Shown here: positions 20,001-28,503 of the stretch, in pieces
How positions within the stretch are numbered: position 1 is the first letter of the stretch
Layout of the letters: each line of letters starts with the position of its first letter
Assembly (NCBI RefSeq): GCF_025548535.1
Contig: NZ_JAJLQW010000010.1
Location: 1-62,209 of the forward strand
DNA length: 62,209 bases
From: Undibacterium sp. Jales W-56
GTDB taxonomy: Bacteria; Pseudomonadota; Gammaproteobacteria; Burkholderiales; Burkholderiaceae_D
Direction: 5' to 3'
Made by a program: the position numbers and the translations under genes
Notes under the pieces: model-generated
What the model was told of the DNA's origin: nothing
The model's input: the letters and a program-made list of their open reading frames with translations, nothing else
Databases searched by the model: none

Positions 20001-20114
20001 GTGATCGGGGGGCTGCTCAGCGCGACCCTGTTGACATTAATACTTTTGCCCATGCTCTTCCGGCGCTTCGGTGTCAAGCGGGTGGCAATTTTTCAAGCAG
20101 ACCAATCATGCTAA
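17028..20114 (+). CDS. Heavy-metal RND pump (CzcA/CusA family)
   Basis: This proton-driven inner-membrane exporter of about 1028 residues has 12 membrane segments in two halves with two large periplasmic loops. Family marks are SIDAFPDVSSTQVKL near the N-terminus, DFDDGTDVYWARQQVSERL, and a TM4 motif AIGMLVDAAVVVVEN near residue 400. The TM4 motif has the GxxVDAAxxxxEN form rather than the DFG...D...EN motif of Zn/Co/Cd CzcA. This points to monovalent (Cu/Ag-like) or undefined substrates. The start is ATG 17028, overlapping the adaptor stop (TGATG); GTG at 17025 is the alternative. Confidence 0.9.
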   Translation: MLGRLIALSLAQRLLVLVLAVLMIAAGIKAAGELSIDAFPDVSSTQVKLILKAPGMTPEEVEARIVAPIEQELLGIPRQAILRSQSKYAIADITLDFDDGTDVYWARQQVSERLASALKDLPPSVSGGLAPITTPLGEIFMFTIEGPLSLMEKRTLLEWTIRPQLRNIAGVADVNSLGGQVKSFEVVPDLAALAARRISLAQLQQALEANNRSDGAGRLGSNEESLLIRSDSSIRTLADVGAIAIVKRGDVAITVGQVATVRIGQLTSYGAVTQNGKGEAVEALVLAVRGANAQTVVDQVRARLVEIGRSLPAGTTISTFYDRGNLVERAVKTVTKALLEATLLVVLLLYIFLGNLRAALVVACILPLSALGTFLLMRQYGLSANLMSLGGLAIAIGMLVDAAVVVVENIEAHSSKAQPGMSRLHVIYRAVREVAVPVTAGMVVIMIVFLPLLTLQGLEGKLFAPVALTIIFALAASLLLSLTVIPVLSSLVLKAHHGPPPRLVQRMEAGYQALLSRALRHERLVTGGAVAALLIAIGLFTVVGKSFMPVLDEGDIIMQIEKLPSVNLIESARLDMAIQRSILAQVPEVRRIVARLGSDELGLDPMGLNETDTFLVLKPRPEWRSQYKEDLINALRKATADFPGVNISFTQPIEMRTSEMLSGVRGDLAIKVYGPDAKALGTLAAQIVNVVQAIPGSEDVLTVKNEGVQYLQVDIDRVAAGRLALSSEQVQADLRTLIEGRVAGVVIEGGKRLPLLIRGSEQLQLSSELFGQLRLPLADGESVPLSQLATLRHVDGPVKVERENSSRLAVVRANVRGRDLVGFVDEAKRAVASKIKLPGGYRLSWGGQFENQQRAAARLALVVPVALALIFLLLFSTLHSIRQALLVFVNIPFALIGGVVALAITGEYLSVPASVGFIALMGIAVLNGLVMITCFNQLVARGMALPEVVSQGALRRFRPVMMTACITGLGLVPLLLATGPGSEIQKPLAIVVIGGLLSATLLTLILLPMLFRRFGVKRVAIFQADQSC

Positions 20115-20428
20115 AAAATATCTCCAACGACAGCTTGCTCACGCTGGCCATTCCAGTCGGTCTGGAAGAGGATGTACTCGACTTTCTATTGTTGCACCCG
20201 CTCTGGGCTACGGGATTTTCCGTGCTCGCGGCGCAGGGAATGGGGCAAGGCGCCGTGCTGCAGTCGCCGATGGAATTGGTGCAGGGGCGCAGCGGCCGAA
20301 AGCTGGTTCTGGTCGCAGGTGTTGGCGATCATCTTTTGCTGTTGCTCGAGGCCTTGGCTTGCGAGATTCCGAGCCCCGAGGTGACGTATTGGCTCGGTCC
20401 ATTAACCGCATGTGGGAGGCTCGCATGA
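20108..20428 (+). CDS. DUF3240-family small protein of the RND operon
   Basis: This 106-residue protein has no signal peptide and resembles DUF3240. The ferredoxin-like alpha/beta pattern includes LLTLAIPVGLEEDVLDFLLLHP and GRKLVLVAGVGDHLLLLLEALA. DUF3240 genes sit between pump and outer-membrane-channel genes in betaproteobacterial metal RND operons and are presumed cytoplasmic accessory or metal-sensing proteins, function untested. It overlaps the pump end by 7 bp and the channel gene by 4 bp, so all four genes are translationally chained. Confidence 0.75.
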   Translation: MLKNISNDSLLTLAIPVGLEEDVLDFLLLHPLWATGFSVLAAQGMGQGAVLQSPMELVQGRSGRKLVLVAGVGDHLLLLLEALACEIPSPEVTYWLGPLTACGRLA

Positions 20429-21687
20429 AATTCCACCTTGCCAGACTGGCACTGGCCTTGGCGGCGCTAGTAAGTGCCGATGCCTGGGCTAGCGGCCCGG
20501 CCTTGCCGCTCGCCAGCGAGCAGTTATTTGGATTGCCTCCGGAGCAAACCGTCAGGCGCTTGCTGTCCCAATTACCGCAACTGCGTATCGGCGCCCTCAA
20601 CAATGAGCTGGCTGGCGCCGAGCAAACAAAACTGGCCGCCGGTCCAGGGGAGTGGACGGTACGGGGTGGCATAAGCCAGCGCAGCGTGCTCGAAGGGGAC
20701 CGCTATCGTGAGCAGGAACTGATGCTCGAAAGGAGCATACGCTGGTTTGGCAAAGCCGGGCAGGATCGAGCGCTAGGCGAAAAAGGGCTGGCGCTGGCAC
20801 TGGCACAGCGGGCCGACGCCTGGCATGAAGCCGGCCGGTCGCTGATGCAGGAATGGTTCGATGCGCTGAAGGTGCAGGCCACGCTCGACCAACTAAAGGA
20901 ACAGCACACGTTGATCAAGCAGCTCAGATCGATCGCCGAACTACGCGTGAAGGCCGGGGACGGAGCTCGTCTTGAATTGATGCAAGCCGATACCGAATTA
21001 AGACGGGCCGCTGCGTTGATTGAGCAGGCAGAGCAACAGGTCTACCAAGCGCTCACCTCGTTGTCCACCACCTATCCCGGTATTCCGACTCCGCAATTGG
21101 CCCAGGTCCCCGATCCGCGCCCCATGCAGTTACGGCGGCCAGATCAGCTCACTCGAATCCTGGATGACAACCATGAGCTTGAATTGGCACAGGTGGAGGC
21201 CCAATGGTACGGATTGAAAGCAAAACGTGCCGCTAGCGAGCGTATGCCAGACCCGACGATTGCGCTGCGTGCTGGCCGCGAACGCGCAGGTCAAGAACGC
21301 ACCATCGGCATCAGCGTGTCAATTGCCTTGCCGGGCGGCGCACGCAACGCCGAGAGCTCTGCTGCGTACATTAGGGCACAGATGGCGAACGAAAGGGTGG
21401 CCCAAGTCAAGACCAAGGTAGCGCTTGCCGCGCAACGGGCAGTGACCGAACAAGAATACAACTATCAGGTCTGGACCAGCCTGCGCGCAGTCGAGCAGCA
21501 GAGCGCCAATCAGGCGCACTTGATGGAACTGGGCTATAGGGCGAACGAATATACTTTGGCCGAAGCCTTGCTTAGCCGCCGCTTGGCTCTTGAGGCATCA
21601 TTGGCTTCCCAGTTGGCACGGATCGCGGCCGTCGCCGCCAGCGCAAGGGTGCAGCTTGACGCGCATGCTATGTGGGCGATCGATTGA
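20425..21687 (+). CDS. TolC/CzcC-family outer-membrane channel
   Basis: This 420-residue outer-membrane efflux protein has a signal peptide (cleavage after AWA, near residue 24) and two OEP repeats rich in long amphipathic helices, for example LDQLKEQHTLIKQLRSIAEL and AQRAVTEQEYNYQVWTSLRA. It completes the adaptor-pump-channel complex. The start at 20425 follows GGGAGG. A longer open frame from 20071 overlaps two genes and lacks a signal sequence, so it is rejected. It is the last gene of the operon. No clear terminator follows. Confidence 0.88.
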   Translation: MKFHLARLALALAALVSADAWASGPALPLASEQLFGLPPEQTVRRLLSQLPQLRIGALNNELAGAEQTKLAAGPGEWTVRGGISQRSVLEGDRYREQELMLERSIRWFGKAGQDRALGEKGLALALAQRADAWHEAGRSLMQEWFDALKVQATLDQLKEQHTLIKQLRSIAELRVKAGDGARLELMQADTELRRAAALIEQAEQQVYQALTSLSTTYPGIPTPQLAQVPDPRPMQLRRPDQLTRILDDNHELELAQVEAQWYGLKAKRAASERMPDPTIALRAGRERAGQERTIGISVSIALPGGARNAESSAAYIRAQMANERVAQVKTKVALAAQRAVTEQEYNYQVWTSLRAVEQQSANQAHLMELGYRANEYTLAEALLSRRLALEASLASQLARIAAVAASARVQLDAHAMWAID

Positions 21688-22417
21688 GGCGCATAGTGAT
21701 AATGGCCGTCAATGGTTCCCGCACGACTACCACGCAATTTCAAAATAGTGCGAATAAGCTCTCTCGGTGCTGTACCCTTGTATGGACGATGTTTTGCTGA
21801 AAAATAAACTGTAGGCTCGCAAAAAAGGATGTGCATTATGTCGGAACCTCCGGGTGCCGCAGTCTTAAACGAAAACCCGATTAGACAGAACTCAGTACAC
21901 CCGTAACCGTCCAAAAAATGGAATTGTGAGCTCCGGATCCTCGTTCAAAGCGATCGCCCAAATCACTCAGGCGGTCGTATCAATTATTGTTCCAACGGGA
22001 CCTGACGAAGCTTTTGGCTTTTCAATTTCAGCAACTTTACTTCCATCGTTGTCACCGTCACTGTCCTTGCCGCGAACTATCGCCGGTTGCGCACTAGCCT
22101 GGACCGGGGGGGGTGTAGGCTGCCTTTGTCGAACTACCAATTGCTGAGGTCATTTTGCTCTCCGATGAGAATTAGCTTTCAAGAACTGCTTCTCCTTTAA
22201 CGGCAATCTTCAAAAAAACTTGACTTGCAATTGCATGCTGGTTCCGCGATACGCTATATGGAGTAAGGAGAAGCTACCGCATGTTCTCAATCGCTTGGTT
22301 CCCGGAAACGCGAATCATTGCGACTATGATTCGGAGCACCCACGCTCGCTTAGTATCACGTTGTCACTTAAGATAGTGATATTCGCTAGCTAATGCGCTC
22401 CCCCTTTGCCTGCCCAT
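21688..22417. other. Intergenic region with one broken small gene
   Basis: 730 bp separate the RND operon from the CDF gene. The only recognisable content is a frameshifted small gene on the minus strand (21967-22153). A 31-codon ORF (22280-22375, after AAGGAG) is visible but matches nothing I know. The rest shows no convincing repeat, terminator or RNA gene. Confidence 0.4.
21967..22153 (-). pseudogene. Small Asp-rich conserved hypothetical gene broken in a C8 tract
   Basis: From an ATG at 22153 (after GGAGAG) the frame reads MTSAIGSSTKAAYTPP and hits a stop soon after a run of eight C (22106-22113, G on the plus strand). If the run held seven C, the frame would continue as VQASAQPAIVRGKDSDGDNDG and on to a C-terminus ending in GTIIDTTA, 61 residues in all. 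Small proteins with a D-x-D-G-D-x-D-G calcium-loop-like motif and this type of end are frequent in Oxalobacteraceae; their function is unknown. It is either a sequencing error, a real null allele, or a phase-variable tract. Confidence 0.55.
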
Positions 22418-23380
22418 ATGAATCCACTTGAATTCCAAGACGAGAACGAAATTTCCTCACATTCGTCAGTTGAACGAGCCGCCGCCGCATCGCGCAGCAC
22501 CTGGGTCAGCGTAAGCGTGAACATTTGCTTGAGTGTCGCCCAAATCGGTATCGGTCTGTTGGCTAAATCACAGGGCTTGGTGGCAGACGGCATACACTCC
22601 TTATCCGATCTAGTTGCTGATTTCGTAGTACTTTTTGCCAGTCACCACAGCAAGAAGGACGCGGATGACGATCATCCATATGGACATCAACGATTCGAAA
22701 ATGCGGCGTCGTTGGTCCTGGGGTTATTGCTGCTTGTGGTTGGTATTGGCATGGTCTGGACCGCAGTTCTGAAACTTGAGGCACCGGAGACCATTGCGAA
22801 GGTACAAAGTATTGCGTTGTGGATGGCGGTGATTGCGCTTTGCGCCAAAGAGCTGCTTTTTCGTTACATGCTTGGGATCGCCAAGCGCATCAAATCAAGC
22901 ATGCTCATTGCCAATGCATGGCACGCGCGTTCAGATGCTGCGTCTTCGTTTGTCGTCGGCGTCGGCATCATCGGCAACTTGGCAGGATTTCCAATACTTG
23001 ACCCCATTGCGGCGCTAATCGTTGGCATCATGATACTGAGGATGGGCTGGGGATTTGCTTGGGATGCCCTTCACGACTTGATGGATCGCGCGATTGACGA
23101 GATGGAGATTAGCGCAATTCGAGCAACATTACTGGAGACGCCTGGAGTCAGTGGCGTGCATGATTTGCGCACCCGGAAGATGGGCGACATGATCATCGCT
23201 GACGCGCATCTGGAAGTCGAGGCGACGCTGACGGTGGAAGCCGGCCACGATATTGCCGTCGATGCCAGGCGCCGCGTGCTGGAGCGCCACCGTGTACTCA
23301 ATCTAATGACGCACGTTGATCCGTGGAAGCGGCCGGACTTGGACCATGAAAATCTAGTGCGACAAACCGCGCTTGGATAG
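22418..23380 (+). CDS. Cation diffusion facilitator (CDF) metal transporter
   Basis: This 320-residue CDF protein has about six membrane helices. The metal site is D64-x3-D68 in helix 2 (SLSDLVADF) and HARSD in helix 5. A histidine/aspartate loop DADDDHPYGHQRFE lies between helices 2 and 3, and the cytoplasmic domain covers about residues 210-300. Such FieF/MamB-like exporters move Fe(II), Zn(II), Mn(II) or Co(II) out of the cell by proton exchange. The start at 22418 is chosen as the only ATG near the conserved N-terminus. The P-type ATPase gene starts within 11 bp of its stop, so they are probably co-transcribed. Confidence 0.88.
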   Translation: MNPLEFQDENEISSHSSVERAAAASRSTWVSVSVNICLSVAQIGIGLLAKSQGLVADGIHSLSDLVADFVVLFASHHSKKDADDDHPYGHQRFENAASLVLGLLLLVVGIGMVWTAVLKLEAPETIAKVQSIALWMAVIALCAKELLFRYMLGIAKRIKSSMLIANAWHARSDAASSFVVGVGIIGNLAGFPILDPIAALIVGIMILRMGWGFAWDALHDLMDRAIDEMEISAIRATLLETPGVSGVHDLRTRKMGDMIIADAHLEVEATLTVEAGHDIAVDARRRVLERHRVLNLMTHVDPWKRPDLDHENLVRQTALG

Positions 23381-23390
23381 GATGGATACC

Positions 23391-25940
23391 ATGTCGACGC
23401 CAGAAAAGAGTGAGGGTCTGACAGCAGCCGAAGCTACAGAAAAACTGCGTACAAATGGTCCCAATGAGCTTTCCACTTCTCGTCCTTTGAGTGCAGGGCG
23501 TTTGCTGCTGGATGTGATTTCAGAGCCGATGTTCCTGCTGCTCGTAGCGTGCGGCGCCATCTATCTGGTACTCGGCGACCGGAACGAAGCGCTCATGCTC
23601 CTTGGTTTTGTTTGCATCGTCATCGGCATCACTTTTTTTCAGCAACGACGCACGGAGCGCTCACTGAACGCTTTGCGTGACCTATCGTGCCCACGTGCAT
23701 TGATTATCCGGGACGGTCAGCAGAAGCGCGTCCCCGGTAGGGAACTGGTGGTTGGCGATCTGGTTCTGCTCGCCGAGGGCGATCGCGTACCCGCCGATAT
23801 TGACCTGCTCAACGCATCGAATTTGACCGTGGATGAATCCATGCTCACTGGAGAGTCTGTTCCGGTAATGAAGCATGGCAAAGCCGATATTACTGTTGAA
23901 AAAGACAACCAGGTATATTCAGGGACTCTTATTACGCAAGGAACAGCGAGCGGCTTAGTGATCGCCACAGGGCCGAACAGCGCGCTGGGTCGCATTGGTG
24001 CCTCGCTTGCTGCTTTAGGTGGAGAGCTGACGCCGATTCAACTGGAGACGCGGGGTGTGGTCAAGACGGTAGCCATAGGGGGATTGGGCCTCGCTGCTGG
24101 CCTTGGTCTGATCTATTGGTGGCTGCGCGGAGATTGGTTGCATGGGTTACTTGCCGGAATCACGCTGGCTATGGCTATCTTGCCTGAAGAGTTGCCTGTT
24201 ATTCTAACGTTGTTCTTAGCGCTGGGCGCATGGCGCCTGGGACGAGAAAAAATTCTGGCGCGCAGCATACCCGCTATTGAATTGCTCGGGGCAACCACCG
24301 TGCTGTGTGTTGACAAGACCGGCACCCTCACCGCCAATTGCATGGAAGTTGTCCAGCTTTGGTCGGAGAAGTCTTTCTACGACGGCAAAGCCCCGGCCGC
24401 TCCCGCTTTACAAGACGAACTGCACAGTTTGCTCGAATATGCGGTACTGGCAAGTCATCGACAAGCGTTCGATCCGATGGAGTCGGCTATAGGGAAGGCA
24501 GGCGTCCATCTGCTTGCCAGCACTGAACATCTACATTCCGATTGGGTTTTGATTGATGACTATCCGCTCTCGCGGAAAATGCTGGCCATGTCTCGGGTTT
24601 GGCAATCAACGGACCGGTCTGAATATCTGGTTGCGGCCAAGGGTGCGCCTGAGGCTATTGTAGATCTTTGCCACATTGAACCGGGCCGGGCTGCCACGAT
24701 ATTCGCACAAGTGACAGCGATGGCGAATAAGGGATTACGCGTGATCGGCGTCGCCCGCGCAACCTTTCCAGCAATGCCTCTGCCTGACAACCAGCATGTC
24801 TTTGAATTTGTGTTCTTGGGCCTCGTCGCACTGCAAGACCCGGTTCGGCCGGAGGTTCCAGAGGCTGTGGCGCAATGCCAAGCGGCAGGTATACGCGTTG
24901 TGATGATCACAGGTGATCATCCAGCAACGGCGTTGGCAATCGCGGAGCAGGCGGGGATCGGCAAACCACCGGTGGGCATATTATCCGGTATTGACCTAGC
25001 GTCACTGGACGATACGGCGCTGCTGAATCGTCTTCAAGACACAGATGTCTTTTGTCGGATTGCGCCTGAGCAGAAGCTACGCCTTGTGCAAGCCTTTCGT
25101 AGCCGTGGCGATATTGTTGCGATGACCGGCGACGGCGTCAATGACGCGCCCGCGCTGAAGGCGGCTAGCATTGGCGTCGCAATGGGCGCGCGAGGCACCG
25201 ACGTCGCGCGGGAAGCCGCTGCCTTGGTTCTGCTCAAGGACGACTTCTCTTCGCTATTATCAGCTGTCAAGCACGGCCGCCGCCTGTTTGCCAATCTGCG
25301 CAAGGCAATCGTATTTATCGTCGCAGTGCACGTCCCCATCGTTGGCTTATCGATACTGCCGGTGCTGTTTGGCTGGCCCATGCTGTTGATGCCGGTGCAC
25401 ATCCTCTTTTTGCAACTAGTGATAGACCCAGCCTGCTCAGTCGTGTTCGAGGCGGAACCATTAGAAGCGGACGCCATGAAGCGCAAACCACGCAAACCTG
25501 ATATGCATTTGTTTGACCGCGAGATATTGATACGCGGTCTACTGCAGGGCGGTGGCTTATTGGCCATGTTGGTCTGTTTTTATCTGCAGGTCAAATGGTC
25601 CGGTAAATCCGACGACATCGCACGCACTACGACATTCTTCACACTCGTGATGTCAAACCTGGGGCTCATATATACAAATCGCAGCTGGTCGCTGCCGTCC
25701 TGGATACGGAAGGAAACTCTGAATAGTCCGTTTTCCTGGATCAGCCTATGCACTGTACTTCTGTTGTTTTTGGTGCTGAGTCTGGGCGTGATACGAGATC
25801 TGTTCGCATTTTCGCTTCCTGGTCCTGTGCTGCTGTTCAAATGTTTGCTTGTTGCTGCGTTGAGCATCGCATGGTTCGAGTTGGTTAAGTTCGGGCAATC
25901 GAAATGGAGGCCAGCGGCCAATACGGCGGTGACAGCCTGA
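23391..25940 (+). CDS. P-type cation-transporting ATPase
   Basis: This ATPase of about 849 residues has an N-terminal cation_ATPase_N segment (GLTAAEATEKLRTNGPNEL), actuator motif MLTGESV, membrane motif ILPEELPV, phosphorylation motif DKTGTLT, and hinge MTGDGVNDAPALK. It has ten predicted membrane helices including the C-terminal six-helix part. It resembles type II (Ca/Mn-like) enzymes, not the CPx soft-metal exporters: there is no CPC motif and no N-terminal metal domain. It is linked to the CDF gene, so transport of a shared divalent cation is plausible. TTG 23373 and ATG 23382 are alternative starts. Confidence 0.88.
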   Translation: MSTPEKSEGLTAAEATEKLRTNGPNELSTSRPLSAGRLLLDVISEPMFLLLVACGAIYLVLGDRNEALMLLGFVCIVIGITFFQQRRTERSLNALRDLSCPRALIIRDGQQKRVPGRELVVGDLVLLAEGDRVPADIDLLNASNLTVDESMLTGESVPVMKHGKADITVEKDNQVYSGTLITQGTASGLVIATGPNSALGRIGASLAALGGELTPIQLETRGVVKTVAIGGLGLAAGLGLIYWWLRGDWLHGLLAGITLAMAILPEELPVILTLFLALGAWRLGREKILARSIPAIELLGATTVLCVDKTGTLTANCMEVVQLWSEKSFYDGKAPAAPALQDELHSLLEYAVLASHRQAFDPMESAIGKAGVHLLASTEHLHSDWVLIDDYPLSRKMLAMSRVWQSTDRSEYLVAAKGAPEAIVDLCHIEPGRAATIFAQVTAMANKGLRVIGVARATFPAMPLPDNQHVFEFVFLGLVALQDPVRPEVPEAVAQCQAAGIRVVMITGDHPATALAIAEQAGIGKPPVGILSGIDLASLDDTALLNRLQDTDVFCRIAPEQKLRLVQAFRSRGDIVAMTGDGVNDAPALKAASIGVAMGARGTDVAREAAALVLLKDDFSSLLSAVKHGRRLFANLRKAIVFIVAVHVPIVGLSILPVLFGWPMLLMPVHILFLQLVIDPACSVVFEAEPLEADAMKRKPRKPDMHLFDREILIRGLLQGGGLLAMLVCFYLQVKWSGKSDDIARTTTFFTLVMSNLGLIYTNRSWSLPSWIRKETLNSPFSWISLCTVLLLFLVLSLGVIRDLFAFSLPGPVLLFKCLLVAALSIAWFELVKFGQSKWRPAANTAVTA

Positions 25941-25985
25941 GCGACATAGATATTTGTAAGTAATAAAGTCAACCAAGGAAACGAC

Positions 25986-26543
25986 ATGGAGAAACACACT
26001 AACTATGGCCCAGTATCCGATCACGGCTGGAAATATCGACAACCAGCGATTTGGTTACATTGGATTTCTGCATTTCTGATCATCGGACTGCTATGCGTAG
26101 GCTGGTACATGATGTCAATCGAAGATGATCCCGGTAGCGGCTGGTATTTTGATCAACACAAATCCTTTGGTCTGTTGCTCCTGATACTGGTTCTATTTCG
26201 CCTCATTTGGCGACTCTCACACAAGCCTGAGCCGCTACCGGACACAGTTCCAGTGTGGCAGAGGAAAGTGGCGAGCTTTACGCAGTGGTTGCTTTATGGC
26301 TGCATGCTGGCAATGCCCGCTATCGGATTGATAGGGGCGTCTTATACCAAGCGAGGTGTCGCCCTCTTTGGAATAAAACTCCCCTCATGGACGGCTCCCA
26401 GTCATGATATTGCGGAACAGTTTTTTGCCGTGCATTCAATCTTGGCCTTTATCCTAATAGGCCTGATCGTCCTGCATGTGCTTGCTGGGTTCAAGCACAT
26501 GCTCATGGACAAGGATCGAGTTTTTTATCGCATCTGGTTCTGA
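25986..26543 (+). CDS. Cytochrome b561 family protein
   Basis: This 185-residue diheme membrane protein has four helices. The haem-ligand histidines are visible in IWLHWISAFL, FDQHKSFG, FAVHSILAFI and LIVLHVLAGFKHM. It passes electrons from the quinone pool to a periplasmic or membrane partner, and in many bacteria detoxifies superoxide or reduces a periplasmic partner. It follows the P-type ATPase by 45 bp. A kinase fragment lies downstream, and such b561-kinase neighbours are common. Confidence 0.85.
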   Translation: MEKHTNYGPVSDHGWKYRQPAIWLHWISAFLIIGLLCVGWYMMSIEDDPGSGWYFDQHKSFGLLLLILVLFRLIWRLSHKPEPLPDTVPVWQRKVASFTQWLLYGCMLAMPAIGLIGASYTKRGVALFGIKLPSWTAPSHDIAEQFFAVHSILAFILIGLIVLHVLAGFKHMLMDKDRVFYRIWF

Positions 26544-26744
26544 ACTCGGTGAAACCACGACCTTGGCCCAAGCGCAGGTCGATCTTCTTCGAAAGTCATC
26601 ATCGAACATAGGGTTCTGATAGCACGATAAAAGTCTGCGAATGACTGTGGCGTCAGGCATGATTCCAACACAAGCTGAATAGCTGGCTGAAGTTGCGCTC
26701 AGCCAGCACACTGTAGTATGGCGAGTTGAGCAATTTTGGATGCA

Positions 26745-27489
26745 ATGATGAAAACTATACGCCAACAACTACTGCTAGGACTCTTAGGGACGGCTCTGAT
26801 ATGTATTCTAGCGTCAGCATATTTTCTTTATCAATCGCTACTTCATGAAGTCAATGAACTAGCTGATCTCCAACTACGCCAACTGGCGCTGGCGCTGCCC
26901 GATGAATTTTTGCCAGGCACCGGATCACGCGCTCCTGAGGATCCTGAAGAAGAGTACACACTACAGGCGTGGGATCAAGCCGGACAACCATTACGGCTTT
27001 CAGTTAGCCAGCAGCTAATGCCTCGCTACGTGCTCGATGGGTTTTTGACAGTAAGCCTGCGCGGCCAGGAATGGCGTATCTATGGGAAAACCCGGAATGC
27101 TCGTTACGTGCAAGTAGCACAAGCGGTCGCTGTGCGAGACCTGCTAGCCGTGCGCATGGCGCTGCGTGCCGGCGCACCGCTTCTAGTTCTGGCGTTCGTT
27201 CTGGCTGTAATGATCCTAGTCGTAGTAGAACACGCCCTGAAGCCCTTAGAGCGGCTCGCTCAGACCATGGCAGGTAAGTCTGCAGATGCACTTGTCCCTG
27301 TTGTGGAAGAGGATATGCCACCTGATCTGCGTCCAGTTGTAAAAGCAATTAATGGTCTGATGTATCGGTTTGACAATGCGCTGATTGCGCAACGCGCCTT
27401 TATTGCCGATGCCGCACACGAACTGCGCTCGCCGCTTACGGCAATGACGCTGCAGTTGCAGTTGGTCGAACGTGCGATTGGTGATCGGG
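26745..27489 (+). pseudogene. Sensor histidine kinase truncated by IS21-A
   Basis: About 248 residues survive: two membrane helices (residues about 8-30 and 140-162) flanking a sensor region, a linker, and the H-box DAAHELRSPLTAM with His225. The sequence then enters the IS end at 27490, and the whole ATP-binding domain is missing. No matching 3' part lies beyond the IS at 30125, so the gene was lost by deletion or rearrangement, not just split. No response regulator gene is found in the 200 bp upstream. Confidence 0.82.
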
Positions 27490-27593
27490 TGTTGGCGCTG
27501 ATTGAAAACTGACCCACCCTGCTGATTGAATTTTGACCCAGGTGCGGGGTGCCGCGTTTGAAGCAGCGGCTGTGGATAAGTGTACCAAATAAC

Positions 27594-27636
27594 AAGGGGG
27601 ATTCGCGTAGGGCGCAGCCCGTAGCGAATCCCCCTT
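27594..27636. other. Strong stem-loop inside IS21-A
   Basis: Perfect 13-bp arms AAGGGGGATTCGC (27594-27606) and GCGAATCCCCCTT (27624-27636) surround a loop that can pair further (GGGC/GCCC). It lies between istB and the IS end. It could end istAB transcripts or block read-in, but there is no classical U tract for the minus strand. Confidence 0.5.
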
Positions 27637-27699
27637 GGGGTTGCAGATGTTAGATTAACGATATAAACGATTTATCTACTTAAATTCTGTTGTGGCATA

Positions 27700-28503
27700 T
27701 CAGAACGGTTCGGCCTGCGGATCGGCCTTGCCGGCCTTGCGCTTCTGCTCACGCTCCTTGATTCTCCCTTTAGCCGCCATGCTGCTGTGCTGGAAGCGGT
27801 AGGAGTCATTGCCCGTCTCGACAATATGGCAATGGTGCGTCAGCCGGTCCAGTAGCGCCGTGGTCATCTTGGCGTCGCCGAACACGGCCGACCATTCCGC
27901 GAAACTGAGGTTGGTGGTGATGGCCACGCTGGTGTGCTCGTACAGTTTGGAGAGCAGGTGGAACAGCAGCGCACCGCCGGCCTGGCTGAACGGAAGGTAG
28001 CCCAGCTCGTCCAAAATAACGAGGTCAATGCGCAGCAGCGACTGGGCGATCCGCCCGGCCTTGCCTTCCCGTTTTTCCCGCTCCAGGGCGTTGACCAGGT
28101 CGACCGTCGAGTAGAAGCGCACCCGCTTGCCCATCGCCGCTATACCCGCCACTGCGATGGCCGTCGCCAGATGCGTCTTGCCTGTGCCGGGGCCACCGAT
28201 GAACACGGCGTTCTGCGCCGTGTCGGTGAAGGCGAGCGTGGCCAACCGTCGCACCAACGCCTGGTCCACCTTGCTCGCCTCGAAGTCGAAGCCGGCCAAG
28301 TCGCGGTGCGCAGGGAACTTGGCCGCGCTCATCTGGTGGCTTACGGAACGCATGGCGCGGTCGGTGTGCTCGGCGCGCAGCAGGTGCTCGATCAGCCACT
28401 TGGACGACGAGACGGCGTTTTCGCCTTGGGCCAGCAGATCGGTCCATGCGCTGGCCATGCCGTGCAGGCGCAGCTCTTTGAGTTCGGCGGTCACATCATG
28501 CAT
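27700..28503 (-). CDS. istB: IS21-family helper ATPase IstB
   Basis: This 267-residue AAA+ ATPase has Walker [10 protein letters not shown] (about residues 100-108), Walker [13 protein letters not shown], and the helical N-terminal domain that contacts DNA and IstA. It assembles on target DNA and stimulates IstA-mediated insertion. The start [13 protein letters not shown] at 28503 overlaps the istA end by 8 bp, as in most IS21 elements. The Lys/Arg-rich tail ([15 protein letters not shown]) is normal for the group. It appears intact. Confidence 0.93.
   Translation of the reverse strand: MHDVTAELKELRLHGMASAWTDLLAQGENAVSSSKWLIEHLLRAEHTDRAMRSVSHQMSAAKFPAHRDLAGFDFEASKVDQALVRRLATLAFTDTAQNAVFIGGPGTGKTHLATAIAVAGIAAMGKRVRFYSTVDLVNALEREKREGKAGRIAQSLLRIDLVILDELGYLPFSQAGGALLFHLLSKLYEHTSVAITTNLSFAEWSAVFGDAKMTTALLDRLTHHCHIVETGNDSYRFQHSSMAAKGRIKEREQKRKAGKADPQAEPF

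Noticed and set aside
20071..20424. N-terminal extension of the TolC-family protein
   Set aside because: It overlaps the pump and DUF3240 genes, and the conserved signal peptide begins at 20425.
22280..22375. 31-codon ORF after AAGGAG upstream of the CDF gene
   Set aside because: No recognisable features; mentioned only as content of the intergenic region.
26544..26744. Response regulator gene for the truncated kinase
   Set aside because: The 200 bp upstream contain no receiver or winged-helix coding sequence in any frame.
27594..27636. Stem-loop as a CRISPR repeat or attC-like site
   Set aside because: Single copy, no spacer array and no integron-type core sites; it lies within an IS.
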